Shown piece by piece: positions 57,501 to 64,000 of a stretch of 64,000 nucleotides of DNA. The stretch is from Chiridota heheva (taxonomy: Eukaryota > Echinodermata > Holothuroidea > Apodida > Chiridotidae): the NCBI GenBank assembly GCA_020152595.1, contig JAIGNY010000445.1, forward strand, positions 1 to 64,000, in the 5' to 3' direction. Position 1 is the first letter of the stretch; every line of letters begins with the position of its first letter. Under the pieces are notes generated by a model. It ran no database searches, was not told the DNA's origin, and was given only the letters and a program-made list of their open reading frames with translations. Position numbers and translations under genes: made by a program.

Positions 57501-60500
57501 TTTCCCTGACATATCCATATTTGTAAGCCACAAAAATGCAGGAGGAAAAAATGATAAAATACATAAAGCCTGAGGAATCTGAGTATGTGACATCACAACT
57601 AGTCTTGATTTTAGTTGTTTCTACCCAAATGGTTCAAAACTTTAAACTCAAATATCTCTTTAACATGACAAGATTTTTTAATCCTTTCTTGTCCATATCA
57701 TTTCTCTGGAAATCCTCTGTCATATAACTTGCTGGACCACTAAACCAATCCTTTAATATTTACTTTACCTTCCATGGTACTCCAATTAGCATTAAGTTCA
57801 CCAAGATTCTCATGGTTAATCGTTTGTGCATGGTTGGAGTTAGTGAAGTTTTGAACTACAGGAAGCAATTCAACAAAACGTGCAATATGGCATGCAATAA
57901 AACAAAGAAAAGTGAAATAAGTAAAGGAAAGTATTGTATGATAACATTTGCAAGGTATAATGATAATTATTAAAACAAGCTTAAGTTAGAATTCTTTCAA
58001 AGCTGATTAAAATCATTCAAAAAATTTCTTTCAAATTTATCAAAGATTTAGAATGTGATGTTAATTTCCACTAAATGTTACCCAATTGTCAGATAGAAGT
58101 GCTGCTCGTAATTTTTTTTGGGTGCCATTTTTCGAAAATTAAATGGGGCTCTTAAACTAAATAAAAACCAACATCAAGGTCACGGATCTGGAACGTAAAA
58201 GCACATAGCACCTATATATAATATATTATATAATATATTATTATACTATATAATATCAGAGTTGGAATTAATTATAAAATTTCCCAAGATTCTAAATAAA
58301 GGTGTCAAACATCTTCCCACATAATTGTGACAAAAATAATATTAACGTATTAAGTACCTATTTATATGCTCACACTTTACCACACATGTTCCCTCTATCA
58401 CAATTTAATGTACTATTCATCGCACAATTATGCAGGGGGACATTCTCAGAGTAATGAAACTGACACATTGTGGCCGAAATGTTAATTGTTTACCACATAT
58501 ACATGTACTGTTGCTTACTCAAGAAATCATTTTTTTTAGACGGAAAAAATATCTTCCCGTGAATTCCTGTTTTTCCAGCAGTTTTAACCCTTAGAACCAT
58601 GGATTATTTCCAAGTCTGAGCACCTAATTCCTCATGTCGCCCCCAAAGAAAAAGTCTGACATAACATAATATCATTCAAGATAAACTGTTTTGTACTAAC
58701 TTTATCTTTTATACTACAGAATGAGCACTTAAACTTTTCAATTAAAAAATTAAGGATGTCAATTTTTCCCTAGCTACCGACACAAAATTTTGTGACCAAA
58801 AATATTGGAAACTATTTATATGGCCTAACCATTTCAAATGTAAAATTGTTATTGAGTCCAAGAAAATCCACCCAGCTCTACTTTCATTCCTATTTGCTTT
58901 GACACTAGAAAAGAAAAATTGAGTAGGAAAACAGTGTGCACCACTGTGAATTAAACCAAATAATCAAGAAGTTACTCCTGTTCAATTCCGAGCAACAGTA
59001 CTTTTTCATCATGTGCAAATGCATAGTATGAGCTGTAAATTTGATCAGTTCCACCCAAGGCACCCTTAAAGCAAAATTAGGTACATTAAAATACAAACAC
59101 CAACCACATAACAAATTCTACAGAAATTTTGTAAATGTAAAAATATGTTTACAGGCATAGGTGTCTCATCCCCTGTGACACGTATGCAGATATTCCAATG
59201 TAATCTGAACTTTAAATACACATAAAGTAGAACTTCACTTTTATTAACCTCTAATCAGGGATCAACCAAAAATCCACTTGCCCACCAGGCAGTAATAACT
59301 GACTTTATGGTTACCCTGAAAGTAAATAAGTTTGCCTGTGTAAATTTTGTATAAGATTTAGGCTGTCACGGGCAACCAGACATATGACTTGTCGAGCGCT
59401 GCCTCCAATTGTTCATATAGACCAGACAATTCTACAACTATCACTCAAAAGATGAGATGCAAACAAAAGAAAAATTCAAGGCTGTAAAACACATTTTTTT
59501 GTGTGATCCCTCACAAATGATAAAAAATGCCAAGTGCTTTTACTACATACAGATCTTTAAGCAGGTGTGCTATTAGTATAAACAAATAATTTATAGCATA
59601 TCAGCATGTTGAATGCACATACAACAATACCAGACCACAGCAACAATTTTATGCATACAAATTACAAACATGCGTCTTGGAAGATGATTGATACCTAAAG
59701 GAAAATGTTGCCTGCAAACTGTAAAATTCATATTCCACATCTTTCAGATTTCATGGAACTGTAACTGTAAGAACTTTGCATTTGTTGGCAAAAAATCATT
59801 ATAAAAATTGTTGGGATCAGAACAAGCTGCAAAAGTTAGCATTTTACCAATTGCGCTGTTTAGCATGTAAATCAATAAGAATTTATAGCAATAATTTGTC
59901 TTTAATTGAAACATTAGGAAATACATTTTTTTTTTCTTCATACAATGAAGCATACTGAAGCAGAAATACCCATTCCTGGGCAGTATATTGTACCAACCAT
60001 GGCAACACCTTATAGCATTTACTCAATTACCTACCACAAATTTATCCGCACACACGAAAAGCCAAAATCACTTTTTGTAAAGCTCATCTAAGATTTTAAA
60101 CTCTAGTCATGTGCACACATTTGCTAGGTATTTCTAGTTAACAATCCTGACCATAGGCACTGAAAACAGCTACGGCCCCCTAATATTTGACAAATTGTAC
60201 CCCTCCTCCCCCTCTAATTTTCCACCGAATTTACACAGGATGTAAGGCAGCATATTTATTTTGGCCCCAACTTCAAAAACATTCCGGCGACCCTGATCCT
60301 AACCAATCTTCAACTATCCTTTGTATTCCAGTTGACATATTTAAAAGGTTTCATTTCACAAAAATCACAAAAGGAAAGAAAACAGTCGAGTCTTTCACAA
60401 TTTAACAACAAAGGACGGGTTGAACATCAACCTAACCAAACCAGGCACATGCTATCACAAGATCCATCAAACTAAATTACTTACAACAAGCTTTTAACCC

Positions 60501-63336
60501 TCATCAGATGATCTATGCATGACAGGTGGTTTGGAAAGAAAGATGAGTGAAAATAAAGTAAGGAAAAAGAAATGTTCCCCTGTATGGAAACTTGCCACCT
60601 CTTCCCTTTCTGAAAGCACCACCAAGACCACAGCTTTTGGTCAAATCTTCCATCTTCAATTTTCGAGAGATGTCTACAGCATTTTTGAAAGTCATTGAAA
60701 TGACAACAATTTGCACTGACTTTTCTTCTTTTCTATCTTCCATTCATAGCCATATGAGCCCAACATTTTCTGGAGGGCTGTTTTTTATCTGGATATAATA
60801 CCTTAATTCAGGCCCGTCAGAGCGCCACCACTTTTGAGCTGGGATTATGAAAATGTGAGGACTTCAGGTGACTTCACCCTCGGCTCCTCAACCCCATCAC
60901 ACCACTATCGAGACCATTGCTGCACCACTAACAACTCCGGTGCTACAGCCGTGCCCTGATTCTTATATCACTTTCAAGAAATTTTTGGTCTAAAATTAGC
61001 AAACAACCACATTAGTATGTTTGTTTTGTTTAGTTGATGTATAATCGCACCGCGACAGTCAGAGTTCTGTCTTCATTCGTCTCAGAAAACTATTGCGAGC
61101 CAAAAAACCCTGCATGATCACTTGGTGTCAATTTCAGAGAAAGAAGAGTTAACATCTCCATGGTAACCACTTCATGCAAAAAATGACTTGAAAATATGAG
61201 GAAAAAGAGAAGTGCAATAACACTGCCTGAAGACTTCATGGACAACTTGATCAGATTTGATCAAGAGCTGCAATTTTTCACTGGATATTATGATCTATAG
61301 CAGAATGAAGTAATGGTGTGCAGGAAGGGCCATTGTAATCACACATCTACAGTAGCTTGAGATTAAAAGATGTCAACTTGCAATGCCTCTAAAAAAATTT
61401 GAACAAGGTTTCTGCAACAAAAACTCATGTATTTTGGAAGAGCATGTTATATTCATCAAAAGAATCAAAAGAGAGCACAGTTGAAAACTCACCAACATTC
61501 ATATTTTTTAACAATAAGAAATGAGCAGGTTGTTCTGTCATGCTGCTTCACCCAAAGCATTTTGTATTGTTAAAATATGCATAACCTTACAGGATGGCAA
61601 AGCATTAATGTGTAAGATGATGACATGTGCAGAAGCAAAACAATAACACTCTACTGTAGGTAACAAGTATTCAAGGTATATGGACAGGTAGAGGCTAAAT
61701 TGATTTATAATCCACTGCATAAACATAAAGAAATAAAAATCAAAGATACAAAAAATGGCCATTTTACAGCTTTTTTAAGTTTTTTGGGCAAATATGCATA
61801 TCTTTGCATTATTCTTGTGATGAATGAACGGGATATCGTCTCTATTTTCTTATGTAAATCCATCGTTTTTTGACTCTCTGCCATTTCTCTTTAAACAGGG
61901 GAAGATAATTCTAATGAAGAGGATTTGATCTATTAATCAAGCTGGAAGGTATTTTGAACATTTTTGAGGTCTGAAATTAATTGGGTAAATATACATAAAA
62001 ACAAAGTATTTTGAGGTGTTTTCCTGTTCATACATTACATTTCTTTTTATTATAATAAAACAATTTCAAACTTTGATTACCCCTAACTTAAAAATTGTAC
62101 CTGCTTTTTTTTAAATTCAGAGATTATTTAAAATCATGAACTTAAAGCTCTTTTTGGTACATGGTAAAACAATAATGAAAAACATTTGTATCTGTCCATA
62201 GATCTTTAATAAACAAGTAATGATCTAATTTTTTGTAAACTGATCGATGTAGACAAACAATAATCCAGTGTTGTCATATTAGCTAATGAACTAAGGAAAC
62301 CAGAAACTGCAAGAAGGCACGAAAGTGTCCCTTTATTCTTCACAACATACTCCACAGGCATCAAAAATACATATGGAGCTGTATGCAGATGCGTTCAAGG
62401 GGTGCATCTCCAAACGTATGGAGATGCATTCAAAGGGTGCATCTCCAAACGTATGGAAATGCGTTCAAGGGGTGCATCTCCAAACGTATGGAGATGCGTT
62501 CAAGGGGTGCATCTACAAACATATGGAGATGCGTTTAAGGGGTGCATCTACAAACGTATGGAGATGCATTAAAGGGGTGCATCTCCAAACTATGGAGATG
62601 CGTTAAAGGAATGCTTTTCCAAACGTATGGAGATGCGTTAAAGGGGTGTATCTCCAAACCTATGGAGATGCGTTCAAGGGGTGCATCTCCAAACGTATGG
62701 AGATGCGTTCAAGGGGTGCATCTCCAAACGTATGGAGATGCGTTAAAGGGGTGCATCTCCAAACGTATGGAGATGCGTTCAAGGGGTGCATCTACAAACG
62801 TATGGAGATGAGTTTAAGGGGTGCATCTCCAAACGTATGGAGATGCGTCAAGGGGTGCATCTACAAACGTATGGGGATGAGTTTAAGGGGTGCATCTCCA
62901 AACGTATGGAGATAAGTTCAAGGGGTGCATCTCCAAACGTATGGAGATGCGTTCATGGGGCGCATCTTTAAACGTTTGGAGATGCATTCAAGGGGTGCAT
63001 CTTCAAACGTATAAGATGCGTTCAAGGGGTGCATCTCCAAACGTATGGAAATGCGTTCAAGGGGTGCATCTTCAAACGTTTATTTATATAACCATTGCTG
63101 TTCTTATTAACTGATAGATACTGAAATACCAAGTTCGTAAAAACTTTGGTAAGGGTTCAATTTTCATCAATATAATTTCCTCAAGCAGTATACAATTGCA
63201 CTTCCCTTGGCTACAGTGTAAATAATGAATTATAAAGCATATTTCCCATCTTGCTTTCTTACCTGATGCTCTGGCATTGTCTGACCTTGCCTTGACATTC
63301 TCAAGATAACTTTCAAAATCATCCTCTTCATTTGCC
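45060..63336 (-). CDS. AP1AR: AP-1 complex-associated regulatory protein (gadkin)-like, three 3' coding exons
   Basis: Minus-strand exons 63336-63263, 57855-57769 and 45511-45060 join in phase. They read EEDDFESYLENVKARSDNAR, a linker, then DIDWEGDFVKAEIEE and a long acidic Ser/Glu-rich tail ending DIDKFLEELDAEI. Human AP1AR has EDDFESCLRNMKS and later LEWENDFVSAEMDD in the same order, which is the basis of the assignment. The known protein links AP-1-coated endosomal carriers to kinesin and limits Arp2/3 activity; its N-terminal membrane anchor and coiled coil would be on exons beyond the right edge. The acidic tail after the DWEGDFV block is about 100 residues and has no clear human match, so it may be lineage-specific. 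Introns are about 5.4 and 12.3 kb. Confidence 0.6.
45600..46340. repeat. Four tandem copies of a 170-250 bp unit in the last AP1AR intron
   Basis: The block CCCAGTTTGTCTAAGTTTTG recurs at about 45612, 45805, 46053 and 46223, each time followed by GCAATAGTTTT, a CCTCC block, TATGCCTGTGCTTTGTGAAA and GAGGTTTGCAAGGGTAACTG. The first copy ends only about 90 bp from the exon C acceptor. Confidence 0.8.
46490..46612. repeat. Short tandem array with GCCACATATATTATGTAATC units
   Basis: Four units of 28-35 bp, each with CACATATATTATGTAATCAT and GTTGTGCC. Confidence 0.85.
46821..47075 (-). mobile_element. tRNA-derived SINE, copy 2
   Basis: Reverse orientation relative to 31278-31562. The head is better kept here: GGTTATAGTTCAGTGGTTAA (A box) and GGCTCGATTCCCGTC (B box). 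The body has GAGCAAGACACTTGCTTCAG, GAGTACCAGTACTGCTGGG and AGTTAATCTGTGATGGACTA. Confidence 0.8.
47236..47560. repeat. Single copy of the roughly 300-bp unit found at 33880-35330
   Basis: Contains CACTAATATTTATCAGCACC, AAAACAATAGGAGTCATCTA, the ATACCAAGTATGGCATAAAT block and TTGAGATATCGTGTTTACAA, in the same order as the tandem units in CFAP96 intron 6. Confidence 0.65.
47665..47984. repeat. Left terminal region of the DIRS-like element with nested inverted repeats
   Basis: AAATTTACCCCGCTAAGTGT at 47665 is mirrored by ACACTTAGCGGGGTAAATTT ending at 47940, with the inverse similarity running about 60 bp. The enclosed 47725-47881 segment matches the right end of the element in inverse orientation. 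The exact 48-bp terminal match follows at 47936-47983. Confidence 0.75.
48700..49900 (-). pseudogene. Tyrosine recombinase domain of the DIRS-like element
   Basis: The N-terminal core-binding part reads MAARSWRPSTLGIYDFRLW and PLGDVVDFLLV (about 49675-49535). The catalytic part reads SRDTISHWIV (about 48965-48935), VKAHQVRGIATLIMLFGGVL (about 48885-48825) and AVWKTPATFLST (about 48804-48769), followed by LKDIPDYQAKL. The codon between ST and LKD, where family members have the nucleophilic tyrosine, is TAA (48768-48766). Other TAG and TGA codons interrupt the frame. Confidence 0.8.
49960..51451 (-). pseudogene. Reverse transcriptase and RNase H of the DIRS-like element
   Basis: The reverse transcriptase is open from 51451 to 50744. 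It has KKGNKWCPIINLRPLN, NLVDAYLYVPMLEEHRRFL, CRALPFGLSTAPRIFTWIAR and the catalytic MYLDDWLI, with YLDD at 50836-50825. A TAG ends the frame near 50744. RNase H follows in shifted frames: VVIDTSLTGWGAHLAWSEV (first Asp), INLLELEA (Glu), CTDNATVVAFISRQGG (second Asp) and GKENMITDLLSR (last Asp). The linker to the recombinase contains YAFPQFALLPRVLGKM. Similarity is to DIRS/Ngaro-type elements, not to LTR elements. Confidence 0.88.
51503..52908 (-). pseudogene. Gag-like ORF of the DIRS-like element
   Basis: The N-terminal part (52908-52537) has a cysteine-rich module with CIACKRFF, CYACRLCC and CTLCSDWD, typical of DIRS-type gag. A proline/arginine-rich low-complexity stretch follows (52200-52560, purine-rich GAGGA repeats on plus). 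The C-terminal part reads VQQREDSLTVVDRAI, KYQAFALWVTEGL, then an in-frame TAG at 51966-51964 and LDTTVDQLARDSAKVVRERR. Frames shift at least once. Confidence 0.7.
53040..53370. repeat. Degenerate 21-bp tandem repeat in the DIRS leader
   Basis: Short units built on GAGCCGTGAACACGGGCCA and GAGCCGTATGGACC repeat about 15 times. Three minus-strand frames stay open and give His-Gly-Ser repeat peptides that I do not regard as proteins. Lies upstream of gag. Confidence 0.8.
53540..53790. repeat. Three spaced copies of AGTAGCRTCGAGTC in the DIRS leader
   Basis: The motif occurs at about 53540, 53670 and 53755, each next to a short GCCNCGG/GGTGG segment. Regularly spaced motifs upstream of gag could be regulatory or structural signals of the element. 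Confidence 0.5.
54840..55000. repeat. Right inverted terminal repeat of the DIRS-like element
   Basis: Inverse of 47700-47830 at lower identity and of 47936-47983 exactly (54952-54999). Contains GAGGTAATATGGAGATCAGG and GGTTAGAAGTACATTAGAAT. Confidence 0.8.
55400..56380. repeat. Tandem roughly 300-bp units (same family as 33880-35330), interrupted
   Basis: Three units share AATTAATATTCATGACATCA, CACCAAAAACAATA, ATACCAAGTATGACATAAAT and GATATNNTGTTTACAAGCTT. The last ends with ACACACATACATACATACAC and CCTTATGCTATTGCATCGGA, matching the end of the intron 6 element near 35305-35360. A non-LTR fragment (55780-56090) is inserted in the second unit. Confidence 0.75.
55780..56090 (-). pseudogene. 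Non-LTR retrotransposon C-terminal zinc-module fragment
   Basis: The minus frame 56086-55844 reads PQPLCNNCHCTLTVHHVFLA then CPLYNLPTASL, the CxxCx(3-5)LTVxHxxxxCPxY module at the end of Jockey/I-type reverse transcriptases. It ends with FQKNPLDKIISVLQHASLYN. The catalytic part is absent. Confidence 0.8.
56385..57180. other. AP1AR intron sequence without recognisable gene
   Basis: Contains an inverse pair near 56700-56775 (TTAGATTTAATGGATGGAAC and its approximate inverse after AGTAGACAGCAG), which suggests a small fold-back. Nothing else identified. Confidence 0.4.
57184..57752. mobile_element. TTAA-type MITE, copy 3, beside AP1AR exon B
   Basis: Flanked by TTAA at 57180-57183 and 57753-57756. 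Inverse ends AGGATTAGTTCAGTGGTCA and TGGACCACTAAACCAATCCT. Its right end is about 11 bp from the splice donor of AP1AR exon B (minus-strand GT at 57768-57767), so the start of that intron is almost all element sequence. Confidence 0.85.
57769..57855 (-). CDS. AP1AR: AP1AR coding exon B
   Basis: Minus-strand acceptor TTGCTTCCTGTAG then TTCAAAACTTC at 57855; donor GGAAG|GTAAAG. Exactly 29 codons in phase 1, reading QNFTNSNHAQTINHENLGEL and ANWSTME. Open in the phase required by both neighbours. Confidence 0.7.
57860..62370. other. AP1AR intron, no recognisable gene
   Basis: AT-rich sequence. A purely AT palindromic tract lies at about 58215-58250. Several short open frames (58905-59114, 60513-60743, 61538-61762) lack domains and splice context. 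Confidence 0.4.
62380..63085. repeat. 35-bp minisatellite of about 20 hairpin-forming units
   Basis: Units of 35 bp contain GGAGATGC, a loop GTTCAAGGGGT, then GCATCTCC, so each unit is a perfect 8-bp inverted repeat with an 11-base loop, joined by AAACGTAT. Variation is mostly single substitutions that seldom break both arms. Overlapping plus-strand frames with Lys-Gly-Cys-Ile-like repeats are artefacts of the array. Confidence 0.95.
63263..63336 (-). CDS. AP1AR: AP1AR coding exon A
   Basis: Minus-strand acceptor CATATTAG then GGCAAATGAAG at 63336; donor GCATCAG|GTAAGAAAG at 63262. Encodes ANEEDDFESYLENVKARSDN ARAS, the conserved EDDFES block. It begins with the third base of a codon from an upstream exon outside the window. 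Confidence 0.72.
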
Positions 63337-63711
63337 CTAATATGAAGAGGTCAAAGGTCATACCAATAGCTGTACTCAAATCACATATAAAATAACAAAG
63401 ATTATTTTCTGATGATCTTCATTTCTGAAATGTTTTGACATAACAATACTTATATGTAAATAATGAAAATAATTATTTTTTGATGATCTTCATTTTGAAA
63501 ATGTTTCCACACAACATTGTTCATATGTAAATAACCAATGAAAACCCTCCATCCATTACGTGAAACCATGAATAAGCATTATTCAATTTTCAAAGGACTA
63601 GGGAAACAACATCTATATATTTCAAAATTTATTGAAAATATTGAACATCATGACAACAAGAACTCCCATTAAAAACTGGCCACTACATAGCTTTTTTAAT
63701 TTTCCCCTGCA

Positions 63712-63888
63712 GGATTTGTTCAGTTATCAAGCAAGTTCATCATATATGAAAGACAGAAACAAGATGCTGATGACACTACTTCAATATCTTATTCCAGAGC
63801 TATTAAGTTTAGTCTCATCTGGGTAGAAATAACTGGTTTAGTAAGTCTACTAAAAAAGGTTGGCACCCTCATCCTCACATTCTTAATA
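63712..63888 (+). mobile_element. TTAA-type MITE, copy 4 (left part only)
   Basis: AGGATTTGTTCAGTTATCAA then GCAAGTTCATCATATATGAA, ACTACTTCAATATCTTATTC and AGTAAGTCTACT match the left part of the copy at 42206. The right part is missing. Confidence 0.65.
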
Positions 63889-63912
63889 GGAATTTGCATT
63901 TTCGCTTAATTC

Positions 63913-63950
63913 ATTAAACGATAAACGATCATCTTTATCGATCGTTTATC
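63913..63950. repeat. Perfect 11-bp inverted repeat near the right edge
   Basis: GATAAACGATC and GATCGTTTATC are exact inverses separated by about 9 bp. Further CGATAA/TTATCG motifs surround them. Confidence 0.7.
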
Positions 63951-64000
63951 GATCAACCGATAACACGCCGAAAAGTCAGATGGAATTAAGCCCATTGTTT

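Noticed and set aside
60800..60965. Possible inverted-repeat element (ATTCAGGCCCGT ... GCCGTGCCCTGATTC)
   Set aside because: The end match needs several gaps and there is no target duplication; too weak to call.
62325..63114. Lys/Gly/Cys repeat ORFs
   Set aside because: Produced by the 35-bp hairpin minisatellite; frames shift between units.

Overview
This is AT-rich, intron-containing animal nuclear DNA. It carries two protein-coding host genes set tail to tail, and most of the remainder is transposable-element debris and tandem repeats. The mix of elements (a DIRS-like tyrosine-recombinase retroelement, a Polinton/Maverick-like relic, 2A-type non-LTR elements, tRNA-derived SINEs ending in ATT repeats, TTAA and hAT miniature elements) and the ciliary gene content suggest a marine deuterostome invertebrate. 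An echinoderm is my best guess, but the species cannot be fixed from sequence alone.

Host genes. CFAP96 (the C4orf47 family, a ciliary microtubule-associated protein) lies on the plus strand at 24290-35705. All seven coding exons have consistent phases and give an intact 279-residue protein. On the minus strand, three consecutive coding exons (63263-63336, 57769-57855, 45060-45511) form the 3' part of a gene I assign to AP1AR (gadkin, an adaptor-protein-1 regulator). Its 5' exons lie beyond the right edge. The two genes converge on the interval 38-45 kb.

Layout. 0-5.8 kb: fragments of several retroelements (a non-LTR 5' ORF with a 2A-like motif and PHD-like fingers, a decayed multicopy ORF, a Ty3/gypsy RNase H end with an LTR, and a long decayed non-LTR reverse transcriptase). 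6.1-11.0 kb: a degraded Polinton/Maverick-like element with packaging ATPase, integrase and capsid-like genes, its integrase split by a TA microsatellite. 13.12-17.02 kb: a 3.9-kb non-autonomous DNA element with inverted arms of over 600 bp and a perfect 7-bp target duplication. 17.2-20.4 kb: two minisatellites. 20.4-21.3 kb: an endonuclease fragment of a non-LTR element. 22-24 kb: a palindromic MITE and sequence upstream of CFAP96. 24.3-38.2 kb: CFAP96, whose introns and 3' region hold many insertions. 38.4-43.5 kb: small hAT-type and TTAA-type elements and a SINE. 45.1-63.3 kb: the AP1AR 3' exons. The last AP1AR intron holds a roughly 7.3-kb DIRS-like element (47.7-55.0 kb), and the intron upstream of exon B holds an array of about 20 hairpin-forming 35-bp units (62.4-63.1 kb).

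None of the mobile elements appears autonomous: every coding element seen has in-frame stops or frameshifts. Element family names rest on motifs read by eye, not on database searches.
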